Of a stretch of DNA of 64,000 nucleotides, positions 30,192-39,563 are shown piece by piece. The number at the start of each line of letters is the position of its first letter. The first letter of the stretch is position 1. The notes beneath the pieces are model-generated. The model ran no database searches. It worked only from the letters and a program-made list of their open reading frames with translations, and was not told the origin of the DNA. The position numbers and the translations under genes were made by a program. Source of the DNA: Duganella zoogloeoides (GTDB lineage Bacteria > Pseudomonadota > Gammaproteobacteria > Burkholderiales > Burkholderiaceae_D); assembly GCF_034479515.1 (NCBI RefSeq), contig NZ_CP140152.1:4712001-4776000 (forward strand), written 5' to 3'.

Positions 30192-32831
30192 ATGATTGAA
30201 AGAGCGATGTCCCGGGCCCTGCGCCTGGTGTTTGCCGGTACCCTGGCAACCGGCATGCACGGCGCCATGGCGCAAACCGGCACCGACGACGCTGCGATCC
30301 AGCGCGTGGAAGTGACCGGTTCGAGCATCAAGCGCCTGGCCAGCGAAACGGCGCTGCCGATCACCTCGATCAAGGCCAGCGACTTCGTCAAGCAGGGCCT
30401 GACGACGGCAGCCGAGGTGCTCAACACCATCTCGATGAACCAGAGTTCGACGACCAGCAGCCAGTCGGTCGGTTCCGGCACCGGCGGCATTGCCACCGCC
30501 GACCTGCGTGGCCTGGGCAGCAACAAGACGCTGGTGCTGCTCAACGGCCGCCGCATCGCCAACCATCCGTTCAACGGTTCCAGCGTGGACCTGAACATCA
30601 TCCCGCTGTCCGCGCTCGAACGCGTGGAAGTGCTGCGCGACGGCGCCTCGGCCATCTACGGTACCGACGCCATCGGCGGCGTGATCAACTTCATCACCAA
30701 GCGCGAAGTGCAAGGCGCCACCGTCAGCGTGGAGCGCTACCAGCCGCAAGCGAGCGGCTCGGGCGGCGAGTCGCGCCTGAACCTGTCGGGCGGCTTCGGC
30801 GACCTCGACAAGGATGGCTACAACTTCTTCGGCGTGGTGGACTTGCACAAGCAGACCGCGCTGTCGGCCGTCGAACGCGATTTTTCCAGCACCAGCGTGC
30901 GCCCGGACCGTGGCATCAACAACAGCAGCGGCACCTCGCAGCCGGGCAATTTCTTCTCCGATAACGGCGTCACCGGCAACCCCTATTACGCCAGCGGCTG
31001 CGTGGGCAAGGGCCTGATTGCTGCGGCCAACGGCACCTGCCGCACCGATACCACCGCCTACATCCAGTCGATCCCGAAAACCAAGCAGGAGTCGTTCCTC
31101 GGCAAGGCCACCTTTAAACTGGGCGGCGAGAACCTGGGCACGGTCGAATACCTGCACAGCCGCAGCACCAACAGCAGCAGCATTGCGCCGTCGCCGCTGA
31201 CCGGCATCACCATGACGTCCAGCAGCCCGTACTACCCGGGCGGCAGCGCCGGCGTACCGGCCGTGGCCGGCCTCACGGGTGAAGACCTCACCGTCAACTG
31301 GCGCACCGTGGCCGCCGGCAACCGCGTCGGCTACGACACCAGCATCTCCGACCGCCTGGTGCTCGGTTCCGAAGGCCTGGTGGCCGGCTGGGACTACAAC
31401 GTGGGCCTGACCTACGCCACCAGCAAGGCCACCAGCGCCTTCGTCGAGGGGTACACCAACGACACCCTGATGAAAGCCGGCGTACTCAATGGCATCCTGA
31501 ATCCGTTCGGCGAGCAATCGACCGACGGTGCCGCGTATCTCGATTCCGCCCAGCTGCGCGGCGAGTACCTGTCGGCGCGCATGACCAGCATCGGCGTCGA
31601 TGCCAAGGTGAGCCGCGAAATCTTCACGCTGCCGGCCGGTTCGGTCGGCTTTGCGGTGGGCACCGAATTCCGCCACGACAAGGCTACCTACGACGTCAAC
31701 ACCGAGCTGGCCTCGCAGGCGTCGAGCTCCGGCTACGCCGATGCGCAAGACCAGTCGGGCCAGCGCAATATCGCCGCGCTGTACTCGGAGCTGAGCGCGC
31801 CGCTGGCCAAGAACGTGGAACTGTCGCTGGCCGCCCGCTACGACCACTACAACGACGTCGGTGGCAGCTTCAATCCGAAGATCGGCCTGCGCTGGCAGCC
31901 AAGCAAGCAGATCATGCTGCGCACCTCGTACAACACCGGCTTCCGTGCGCCGACCCTGTACGACCTGCACGGTCCGGCCACGTCCACCTTCACCGGCAAT
32001 TCGTATGACGATCCGGTGCTGTGCCCGGGCGGCACGGTGGTCGCCGGCGCCAACCCCAACGTGGCCTGCAACCAGCAGCAATACATCCGCAGCGGCGGCA
32101 ACCTCAACCTCAAACCCGAGAAATCGAAGACCTTCGCACTGGGCGCCGTGTTCGAGCCGACCAATGCGCTCAGCATGTCGCTCGACTACTTCAACATCAA
32201 GATCCGCAACAAGATCGGCACGGTGTCGGAGACCACGATCTTCAACGATTACGACAAGTACGCCAGCTACTTCGTGTACTCGGCCGACGGCAAGACGCTG
32301 CAATACGTGAATGCCGTGCTCGACAACCTCGGCGAAGTCCACACGTCCGGCATCGACGCCACCTTGCGCTGGAAACTGCCGCGCAGCGCGGCCGGCGACT
32401 TTGCCTTCGTGTTCGACGGCACCTGGGTCAACAGCTACAAGTACCAGAACGAGGCCGGCGGCGCCTTTGTTGAAAACGTGGGCGTGTACGGCGACGACAA
32501 CCCTGTCTTCCGCTGGAAGCACAACGCCACCATCAACTGGAAGCAAGGCGTGTGGAGCGCCAGCCTGTCGAACAAGTTCCTGAGTGGCTACGTGGACCAG
32601 AACGACGTCGATGACGAATACAAGCACAAGGTGCGCGCGTATTCGACGTTCTCGCTGTCGGGCAGCTACGCCGGCTTCAAGAACACCGACCTGACGGTGG
32701 GCGTGAAAAACCTGTTCGACACCAACCCGCCCTACACCAACCAGGGCACGACATTCCAGAGCGGTTACGATCCCCGCTACACGGATCCGCTGGGCCGCAC
32801 GTTTTACGTGAAGGCGACGTACAAGTTTTAA
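30192..32831 (+). CDS. TonB-dependent outer-membrane receptor 3
   Basis: 879 aa from ATG 30192, with AGGAG 8 bases upstream (an in-frame GTG at 30183 is less likely). Signal peptide 1-27 (AMA|Q), TonB-box-like RVEVTGS (38-44), plug domain (LRGLGSNKTLVLLNGRRIAN, VLRDGASAIYGTDAIGGVINFI), barrel, and C-terminal FYVKATYKF. It has no STN domain. It is most similar to receptor 2 at 25884 and to the partial receptor at 63071. Its transcript should end at the bidirectional terminator shared with tldD. Confidence 0.93.
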   Translation: MIERAMSRALRLVFAGTLATGMHGAMAQTGTDDAAIQRVEVTGSSIKRLASETALPITSIKASDFVKQGLTTAAEVLNTISMNQSSTTSSQSVGSGTGGIATADLRGLGSNKTLVLLNGRRIANHPFNGSSVDLNIIPLSALERVEVLRDGASAIYGTDAIGGVINFITKREVQGATVSVERYQPQASGSGGESRLNLSGGFGDLDKDGYNFFGVVDLHKQTALSAVERDFSSTSVRPDRGINNSSGTSQPGNFFSDNGVTGNPYYASGCVGKGLIAAANGTCRTDTTAYIQSIPKTKQESFLGKATFKLGGENLGTVEYLHSRSTNSSSIAPSPLTGITMTSSSPYYPGGSAGVPAVAGLTGEDLTVNWRTVAAGNRVGYDTSISDRLVLGSEGLVAGWDYNVGLTYATSKATSAFVEGYTNDTLMKAGVLNGILNPFGEQSTDGAAYLDSAQLRGEYLSARMTSIGVDAKVSREIFTLPAGSVGFAVGTEFRHDKATYDVNTELASQASSSGYADAQDQSGQRNIAALYSELSAPLAKNVELSLAARYDHYNDVGGSFNPKIGLRWQPSKQIMLRTSYNTGFRAPTLYDLHGPATSTFTGNSYDDPVLCPGGTVVAGANPNVACNQQQYIRSGGNLNLKPEKSKTFALGAVFEPTNALSMSLDYFNIKIRNKIGTVSETTIFNDYDKYASYFVYSADGKTLQYVNAVLDNLGEVHTSGIDATLRWKLPRSAAGDFAFVFDGTWVNSYKYQNEAGGAFVENVGVYGDDNPVFRWKHNATINWKQGVWSASLSNKFLSGYVDQNDVDDEYKHKVRAYSTFSLSGSYAGFKNTDLTVGVKNLFDTNPPYTNQGTTFQSGYDPRYTDPLGRTFYVKATYKF

Positions 32832-32837
32832 CGCAAC

Positions 32838-32863
32838 AAAAAACCCGGCAGTGCCGGGTCTTT
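32838..32863. terminator. Bidirectional terminator between receptor 3 and tldD
   Basis: ACCCGGC (32843-32849) and GCCGGGT (32853-32859) form a stem with a three-base loop. It has six A on the left and a T-rich right flank, so it can act for both convergent genes. The better U-tract is on the minus strand (tldD). Confidence 0.82.
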
Positions 32864-32868
32864 CATTT

Positions 32869-34329
32869 TTACGCCGTGCCACCGACGGTGACGCCGTCGA
32901 TACGTAATGTCGGCTGTCCCACGCCCACCGGTACGCTCTGCCCCTCCTTGCCGCACACGCCCACGCCGGGGTCGAGCCGCATGTCGTTGCCGATCATCGA
33001 CACGCGATTCAATACCTCCGGGCCGTTGCCGATCAGCGTGGCGCCCTTGACCGGGTACGTCACCTTGCCATCTTCGATCATGTAGGCCTCGCTGGCCGAG
33101 AACACAAACTTGCCGTTGGTGATATCGACCTGGCCGCCGCCGAAATTGACCGCGTACAAGCCGTTTTTCACCGACGCCAGGATCTCGCCCGGGTCCATGT
33201 CGCCGCCCAGCATATAGGTGTTGGTCATGCGCGGCATCGGCAGGTGGGCGAACGATTCGCGGCGGGCGTTGCCGGTGACCGGCATCTTCATCAGGCGCGC
33301 GTTCATGGTGTCCTGGATGTAGCCGGTCAGGATGCCGTCCTCGATCAGCGTGGTGCACTGGGTGGGATTGCCCTCGTCGTCGATATTGAGCGAGCCGCGG
33401 CGGTCGGGCAAGGTGCCGTCGTCCACCACGGTCACGCCCTTGGCCGCGACGCGCTCGCCGATCATGCCCGAGAACGTCGAAGAACCCTTGCGGTTGAAGT
33501 CGCCCTCGAGGCCGTGGCCGATCGCCTCGTGCAGCAGGATGCCGGGCCAGCCCGGTCCCAGCACCACGGTCATCGGACCGGCCGGCGCCGGGCGCGCATC
33601 GAGGTTGACCACGGCCGCATCGACCGCTTCGGCCGCATACGATGCCAGCAGTGCATCGCTGAAGTAATCGTAGCTGTAACGCCCGCCGCCGCCCGACGAG
33701 CCGGTTTCGCGGCGGCCATCCTGCTCGACGATCACGGTCAGCGACAGCCGCACCAGCGGCCGGATGTCGGCCGCCAGCACGCCGTCGCTGCGGGCGACCA
33801 GCACCACGTCGTATTCGCCGGCCAGGCCCGCCATCACCTGCACCACGCGCGGGTCGCGCGCGCGCGCCATCTTTTCGACGCGTTCGAGCAGCGCCACCTT
33901 GGCGGTCGCATCGAGCGACGCGAGCGGATCGTGCGGCAGGTACAGCGCCCGTCCGCCCACCGGCGTGATAGCGCCGGCCACCTTGATCTTGCCGTTGCCC
34001 ACGCGGGCAATCGTGCGGGTAGCGGCCGCCGCCTCGCGCAGCGCGACTTCCGAAATATCGTCCGAGTACGAGAACGCCGTCTTGTCGCCTGAAACAGCGC
34101 GTACGCCCACGCCCTGGTCGATGGCGAAGCTGCCGGTCTTGACGATGCCCTCCTCCAGGCTCCAGCCCTCGCTCTTGGTGAACTGGAAGTACAGGTCGGC
34201 GTAATCGACCTTGTGGGTAAACATCGCCCCCAGGGTTTTCAGCAGCTTGTCCTCGTCCAGGCCGAACGGCGTGAGCAGGATGTCGCGGGCGACCGCCAGG
34301 GTGGAGAGGTTGGCTTCGAATGGCTTCAT
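32869..34329 (-). CDS. tldD: Metalloprotease TldD
   Basis: 486 aa, normal length. TldD pairs with TldE/PmbA to form a zinc protease that degrades unfolded peptides and matures modified peptides such as microcins. The zinc motif is HEAIGH (267-272) in [21 protein letters not shown]. Other conserved parts are [37 protein letters not shown] and [20 protein letters not shown]. It is the last gene of the operon yhdP-nit-tldD, starting 19 bases after the nitrilase stop. The partner tldE is not in the window. Confidence 0.96.
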   Translation of the reverse strand: MKPFEANLSTLAVARDILLTPFGLDEDKLLKTLGAMFTHKVDYADLYFQFTKSEGWSLEEGIVKTGSFAIDQGVGVRAVSGDKTAFSYSDDISEVALREAAAATRTIARVGNGKIKVAGAITPVGGRALYLPHDPLASLDATAKVALLERVEKMARARDPRVVQVMAGLAGEYDVVLVARSDGVLAADIRPLVRLSLTVIVEQDGRRETGSSGGGGRYSYDYFSDALLASYAAEAVDAAVVNLDARPAPAGPMTVVLGPGWPGILLHEAIGHGLEGDFNRKGSSTFSGMIGERVAAKGVTVVDDGTLPDRRGSLNIDDEGNPTQCTTLIEDGILTGYIQDTMNARLMKMPVTGNARRESFAHLPMPRMTNTYMLGGDMDPGEILASVKNGLYAVNFGGGQVDITNGKFVFSASEAYMIEDGKVTYPVKGATLIGNGPEVLNRVSMIGNDMRLDPGVGVCGKEGQSVPVGVGQPTLRIDGVTVGGTA

Positions 34330-34348
34330 GATGGTTCTCGTACTAAAT

Positions 34349-35149
34349 TTACATGGTCCTGTGCTTCAGCGCCGGCAAGCTCTGGCGCACGCCTTCCATG
34401 AAGGCCGGGTCGATCTCGCCGGTCACCACGCCCTCGCCTTCGGCCAGCACCGATTTCACGGTACCCCACGGGTCGATCAGCATGCTGTGGCCCCAGGTAC
34501 GGCGGCCGTTCGGATGCATGCCGCCTTGCGCGGCGGCCAGCACATAGCACTGGTTTTCGATGGCGCGCGCGCGCAGCAGGATTTCCCAGTGGGCCTGGCC
34601 GGTGGTGTAGGTAAACGCCGCCGGCAGCACGATCAGCGACACCGGGCCCATGGCGCGGAACAGCTCGGGGAAGCGCAGGTCGTAGCACACCGACATGCCC
34701 ACCTTGCCGAACGGCGCGTCGAGCACCCCGAGGTTTTTGCCGGGCACGATGGTCTTCGATTCGTTGTACGACTCGTTTCCCTGGCTGAAGCCGAACAGGT
34801 GGATCTTGTCGTAGCGGCCGGCCGATTCGCCCTGCGGGCTGTACACCAGCGTGGTGTTGACCACCTTGAGCGGATCACTCGAGGCCAGCGGCAGCGTGCC
34901 GCCGATCAGCCAGATGCCAAGTTCCTTCGCCAGGCCGGCCATGAAGTCCTGGATCGGGCCCTGGCCCAGCGGCTCGGCCACGGCCACCTTGTCGGCATCG
35001 TTGATGCCCATGATGGCCCAGTACTCGGGCAGCAGCACCAACAGGGCGCCGGCGGCGGCGGCATGGCGCACCAGGCGGTCGGCGGTGGCGATATTGTCCG
35101 GTACGGACGGCGAGGAAATCATCTGGATGGCGGCGACGGTATGGCGCAT
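34349..35149 (-). CDS. Nitrilase-family amidase (Nit-type carbon-nitrogen hydrolase)
   Basis: 266 aa from ATG 35149, with AGGGAGA 6 bases upstream. The frame is open far beyond this start into yhdP, but that part is only a shadow of yhdP. The Glu-Lys-Cys triad of the nitrilase superfamily is complete: Glu42 in LLPEYW, Lys115 in [10 protein letters not shown] and Cys155 in [13 protein letters not shown]. Together with DKIHLF and [23 protein letters not shown] these are close to Nit1/NitB deaminated-glutathione amidases, a metabolite-repair activity. That substrate is inferred from family resemblance. It lies 20 bases after yhdP and 19 before tldD. Confidence 0.92.
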   Translation of the reverse strand: MRHTVAAIQMISSPSVPDNIATADRLVRHAAAAGALLVLLPEYWAIMGINDADKVAVAEPLGQGPIQDFMAGLAKELGIWLIGGTLPLASSDPLKVVNTTLVYSPQGESAGRYDKIHLFGFSQGNESYNESKTIVPGKNLGVLDAPFGKVGMSVCYDLRFPELFRAMGPVSLIVLPAAFTYTTGQAHWEILLRARAIENQCYVLAAAQGGMHPNGRRTWGHSMLIDPWGTVKSVLAEGEGVVTGEIDPAFMEGVRQSLPALKHRTM

Positions 35150-35169
35150 GGCAAGTCTCCCTGTTTTGT

Positions 35170-38100
35170 CTATTGTGCGCTCTTGGCCGCCGGCGGCTCC
35201 GTTTTGGCGGCGTCGAGCTTGGTGACAACCGGCGCCTTCCACGGCCCGGTCACCTGCATATGATAGGTCAATGCCTTCATCACGGGGGCACTGAGGAATA
35301 ATTGCGCCAGAAAACTGCCCAGACCGATGACGGGATTGACGGCCAGCGCATACACCAGCGGCGCCGTGCCGAGGTTCACTTCCGGTATCACCACCACGTG
35401 CAGATTGGTCAGTTCGTTGGCGATGTCGGCGCTGCCGTCCATCAACACGGTGGCGGCCATGCCGTGCATTTTCAGGTTCTCGGTGCGCACGATGCCGCGC
35501 TCGATGGCGGCGTTGGCGGTCAGGCCGTCGAACGCCAGCCCTTCGGAAAAGACGTCGTGGAAATCGAGCTTGAGCAGGCGCGGCAACGCTTGCAGGCTGA
35601 GCACGCCCAGCAGCTTGGCGGCGCCCGGGTCCTGCTTGATGAACTGGCCCTTTTCGACATTCATGACGATCTGGCCCGACAGGCTCGGCAAGTCCATCGC
35701 GTACGGCAAGCCGTTCCAGGCGATATCGCCCTTGAGCGAACCCTTGCCATTGCGCACGGTACCGACAAAGCCGAAGCGGTCGAGCAGCTTGCCGGCGTCG
35801 ATGATGTCGAGGTTGAAATTGAGGTCGGTGGTATGGGCATTGCCGCGCGTAGTCCACTTGCCGGTGCCGGTCAGTTCGCCGTCGGCATTGGCCAGCGACA
35901 GCTTGCTGATGCGCCACACACGCGAATCGGGCAGTTGCACATTGCTCGCTTGCAGGTCGAGCTCGCCCAGCGGCTTGTTGAACAGCTCGAAGCGCTCGAT
36001 CTTGATGTCCAGCGCCGGGATGGTGGCGGCCGCGCTGCTCTTGCCATCCAACAGGTCGGCCACTTCGTTCGAGGCCGAAGCGGGAATCACCAGCGACGAC
36101 AGGCGCGCTGTCACCTTGCCCAGGCCGTGGCCGGTGGACGGTTCGCTCCAGGTCAGGTGGCCGTTGGCCTGGGTGGAGTCGATATTGGCTTGCCAGATGC
36201 TTTTGTGGCGCGTGACGCCGACCACCACGTTTTCCAGCTTGCGCGCGCCGATCAGAAGTTCGCCGGTGCGCGCGGCAATCGCGTCCGGCACCACGTACTG
36301 GCTGAAATCGGCGCTGTCGGCGTCGCCCGTGAAGGCGGCGGCCGTGCTGTTGTTTGGTCCTTCGCCGGCCACAGCCTTGCCGAAGTCGAGCCAGGCGTCG
36401 GCATTGAACACGGGCAGGTTGATGTTGAGCGTCAGGCCGCTCTCCGGCTCGGGCGCCGGGGTGTTGATGCCGATGCCGCCGCGCACCAGTTGCCACGGCG
36501 TTTTGCCGCTGGCAGTCACGGTCTTCTGGCGCTGGTAATGGGCGGCAATGCCGCTGCCCAGGGCGATGCGGATATCGTCGTGCAGCGCGCCGCCGGCATC
36601 GGGCGTCAGGCCGCTATTGAGCACGAAGCGCAGCGGCATGGTGTCCGCCGCCGGCTTGGCGACCGGCGCGGGCAAATCCAGCGCCAGCCCCGACAGGTTG
36701 GAATCGACGGCAACCACCAGTTGATGGTCGCGCACCGTGACCGTGCCGGTGTACCGGGCCGTGCCCGAGAAATGACTGGCCAGGCGCTGCATCACCGGCG
36801 CCTGGTAGGTCTTGCGGAAGCCATCGGCAGTGAGCATGCCGCCGAGCTTGATGACGATGGCGTTGTCGCGCTGGGTGCCGCCGGTAATCGACACCGGGCC
36901 GTCGAGGAAGGTGCCGGACAGCTGGTTGAGATTGACGCCGCGCTCGTTGAACTCGATCTTGCCTTGCGCCGCCTGCACCACCGGCAAATCCTTCATCAGC
37001 ACGAAGTCGTTGTTGTTGAGTTGCAGCGTGCCGTCCACCTTGGCGTCGAGCAGGTGCGCCAGCGGCAGGCGCAGCTTGAGCGCCAGCGTGGCGTTGCCGG
37101 TCGCTTCGGTGTCCTCGGTGAAATGCGAAATCCATTCCAGCACCGGGCTGTGATCGACGTACTTGAGGAATTCCTGCATGGGCCCGGCGGCATTGCCGTC
37201 GATTTCCAGCATCGAATCGTGGATCGTCAAATCGGGGATCACCGCCTTGACATTGGTGAGCGCCACGCCGGCCGTGGTGGCTGTATCGCCGCGTATCTCC
37301 ATGCGGCCGCGCTCGAACACGAAGCTGCCCTTGATGTGTTCGGCCTGCGGCCACTCGGGCAGCGGCTGGCCGTCCTTGCCCAGTTCTTTTCCACCGCGCA
37401 GGTAATGCCCGGGGGCGTAGTTCAGTTTGCCCTCGGTGAGCTTGCCGGCCACCTTGAATTCGCCGTGCGGCGCGTGCTCGCCCTGGAACGGGAAATGCGC
37501 GAGGTCGCCGCGCACCCGCACGCTGACATCGCTGGCGGTGCCGCCCTCGAGCGCGCCGGTCAGCCAAGCGTACAGCTCGTGCGGAGTCTGCAGCGGCAGG
37601 TAGCGGTTGATGCGGTTGACCTGGAAACCGTCGAGCGTGCCGGTCAGATCGACCTGCCCCGCGCCCTTGCCCGACAACGGCATGGTGTGGCTGCCGCGCA
37701 AGGTGCCGGACAAGCCCTCCTGCAGGAAGTCCATGCTGTCTATCTTGAGCAGCAACTGGTCCTTGTCCTCGAACGACCAGCTGGCCTTGAGGTTGAGCCG
37801 GTCGAACGGCATGGCCGGGTCGGTGAAATAGCCGGGCAGTTGCAGCACCAGCTGTTCCGACGCCAGGCTGAAACTGCCGCCGCGGTCGGTGGCGTCGATG
37901 GCGCCGGTGAGATTGTCGAAGCCGGGAATTGCCGGCACTGCCGCCGTGGCCGGGTTTTTGCCGCTTTTCGGCTGGGCCAGGCGCGCCGGCTGCGGTTTCA
38001 GGCCCAGGCCCACCAGGTCGCCCTTGACCCGGTACGATTGCAGCGCCGGAAACTTGCCCTGCCACTCGGCCGAAAAATCGCGCAGCAGGCCGCTGGGCGC

Positions 38101-39387
38101 CGTATCGGCCAGCAAGGTGCGCTGCTGCGGCGTGAGCGGCAGGCGCGAGGCGATACCGGCCAGCGTGCGCAGGTCCAGCTGCGGCGCGCGTATCTCGACT
38201 TTTTCCGGGCGAGGGCCGGCAGCGGCGGTGAATTTTTCCGATAGCGAGGTCGGCGCCATCACCAGGCCATCGCTGGTGGTCAAGGTCAGGTTGGTGATCT
38301 CGAGGCTGTGGCCACGGGCGCCGAATTGGGCGGCGCCGGTCTGGCGGACGCCGCCGGACACCAGCGGCGGCAACTCCTCGCGCGCGGCAATGCGTCCGGT
38401 CAGCTGTTGCAGGTCGAGCAGCGGCAAATCCCTGGCCAGCACGGCGGACACGTCGCGCAGGCCGATATCGGCGGTAAAGGCGGTCAGGCGTTGCTGGTCA
38501 AAACTGAGCCAGGTGCGCAGCGAACCGCCGCCCGAGTGCAGTTCGAATGGAAAGTCGAGCCAGGTTTTCCAGGCCGCCACATCGGTGTCGCGCATGTCGG
38601 CATACAGCTCACCGGTCCACATCGAGGTATTCGAGACACGGGCGCCAAAAGCCGGGTGGGCAAAATCGGCGCGCACGTCGAGCGGGCCGGCCAGCGCGGC
38701 CGGCGGCGTGGCCTTGAGCGCCAGTTGATGGTGCAGCCACTCGTTGCGCAGCCGGACGGTCACGCCCGTGAGCGCCAGCGTGGGGGCGCCGCGCTGGGCA
38801 TCGGTCCAGCGCACGCGGCCGTCGCGGATGACGATTTCGCGCTGCGCCAGCAACCATTCCAGGCCGCGGCCATCGGACGGCTGGCCCGGATCGAGGTACA
38901 GGCCCGCCACGTAGAGCTTGCCGTCGGCCGCGCGGCGGATGTCGAGATCCGGTTGCTTGAGCGACAAGGCGTGGAAGCGCGGTTCCGCCGTGACCACGGT
39001 CATCCACGACATGGTGGCCGCCACTTCAGGCAGGCGCAGCGCGGGCCGGCCCTGGCGATCGTGCAACACCACGTCGCCCAGCGTCAACCTGGGCCGGAAG
39101 CCGGTCCAGGAGGCGTCGATACGGGCGATGGTGACGGGGTTGCCGGTGGCGCGGGTGGCCAGGCGTTCGATGTCGTCGCGGTAATGTTCGATATTGGGCA
39201 GCACCGCGTAGCGCAGTACCAGGAACAGGATGGCAAACGCGAAATAGCCGAGCAGCGCCAGCTTGACGGTAAAACCGAGGACGTGATGGGTAGCCACGTT
39301 GCAGACCCGATAGGCAGCGCGCAGCCGGTGCCAGCGCACGGCCAACGGCCCTTCGGCTGTCGCGGTCTCCTCTTCTGTTTTCTGCAT
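35170..39387 (-). CDS. yhdP: YhdP family AsmA-like protein (phospholipid transport to the outer membrane)
   Basis: 1405 aa, in the size range of YhdP/TIGR02099 proteins. A short cytoplasmic N-terminus is followed by one membrane segment (about 38-62, VKLALLGYFAFAILFLVLRYAVL), then a huge periplasmic region made of AsmA-like beta repeats and a C-terminal AsmA_2 domain (about 1150-1370, SLSGQIVMNVEKGQFIKQDPGAAKLLGVLSLQ split by the motif LDFHDVFSEGLAFD). YhdP with TamB and YdbH forms inner-to-outer membrane bridges for phospholipids in enterics. It heads the operon yhdP-nit-tldD and is divergent from glnE. E. coli also carries yhdP next to tldD. Confidence 0.93.
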   Translation of the reverse strand: MQKTEEETATAEGPLAVRWHRLRAAYRVCNVATHHVLGFTVKLALLGYFAFAILFLVLRYAVLPNIEHYRDDIERLATRATGNPVTIARIDASWTGFRPRLTLGDVVLHDRQGRPALRLPEVAATMSWMTVVTAEPRFHALSLKQPDLDIRRAADGKLYVAGLYLDPGQPSDGRGLEWLLAQREIVIRDGRVRWTDAQRGAPTLALTGVTVRLRNEWLHHQLALKATPPAALAGPLDVRADFAHPAFGARVSNTSMWTGELYADMRDTDVAAWKTWLDFPFELHSGGGSLRTWLSFDQQRLTAFTADIGLRDVSAVLARDLPLLDLQQLTGRIAAREELPPLVSGGVRQTGAAQFGARGHSLEITNLTLTTSDGLVMAPTSLSEKFTAAAGPRPEKVEIRAPQLDLRTLAGIASRLPLTPQQRTLLADTAPSGLLRDFSAEWQGKFPALQSYRVKGDLVGLGLKPQPARLAQPKSGKNPATAAVPAIPGFDNLTGAIDATDRGGSFSLASEQLVLQLPGYFTDPAMPFDRLNLKASWSFEDKDQLLLKIDSMDFLQEGLSGTLRGSHTMPLSGKGAGQVDLTGTLDGFQVNRINRYLPLQTPHELYAWLTGALEGGTASDVSVRVRGDLAHFPFQGEHAPHGEFKVAGKLTEGKLNYAPGHYLRGGKELGKDGQPLPEWPQAEHIKGSFVFERGRMEIRGDTATTAGVALTNVKAVIPDLTIHDSMLEIDGNAAGPMQEFLKYVDHSPVLEWISHFTEDTEATGNATLALKLRLPLAHLLDAKVDGTLQLNNNDFVLMKDLPVVQAAQGKIEFNERGVNLNQLSGTFLDGPVSITGGTQRDNAIVIKLGGMLTADGFRKTYQAPVMQRLASHFSGTARYTGTVTVRDHQLVVAVDSNLSGLALDLPAPVAKPAADTMPLRFVLNSGLTPDAGGALHDDIRIALGSGIAAHYQRQKTVTASGKTPWQLVRGGIGINTPAPEPESGLTLNINLPVFNADAWLDFGKAVAGEGPNNSTAAAFTGDADSADFSQYVVPDAIAARTGELLIGARKLENVVVGVTRHKSIWQANIDSTQANGHLTWSEPSTGHGLGKVTARLSSLVIPASASNEVADLLDGKSSAAATIPALDIKIERFELFNKPLGELDLQASNVQLPDSRVWRISKLSLANADGELTGTGKWTTRGNAHTTDLNFNLDIIDAGKLLDRFGFVGTVRNGKGSLKGDIAWNGLPYAMDLPSLSGQIVMNVEKGQFIKQDPGAAKLLGVLSLQALPRLLKLDFHDVFSEGLAFDGLTANAAIERGIVRTENLKMHGMAATVLMDGSADIANELTNLHVVVIPEVNLGTAPLVYALAVNPVIGLGSFLAQLFLSAPVMKALTYHMQVTGPWKAPVVTKLDAAKTEPPAAKSAQ

Positions 39388-39563
39388 CTAATAATTAAAA
39401 ATTCGGCCGCTGGCCATACAATTAATGCTACGTTCGGTTCAAGCTGGTTGCCTGTGCGACGATTCTACCGCATCGAGACGACCGCACAGCGGCGGCCGGG
39501 CACGCAAACCAATGTTTTTACACGCATTTTCCGATTAATTTACAACCGAGTCGCTGCCAGCCC

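Noticed and set aside
35150..36496. Upstream extension of the nitrilase frame into yhdP
   Set aside because: The frame is open but lies antisense-free within yhdP in another phase, its sequence is Arg/Gln/Gly-rich noise, and the true start at 35149 has a good ribosome site and matches the family N-terminus.
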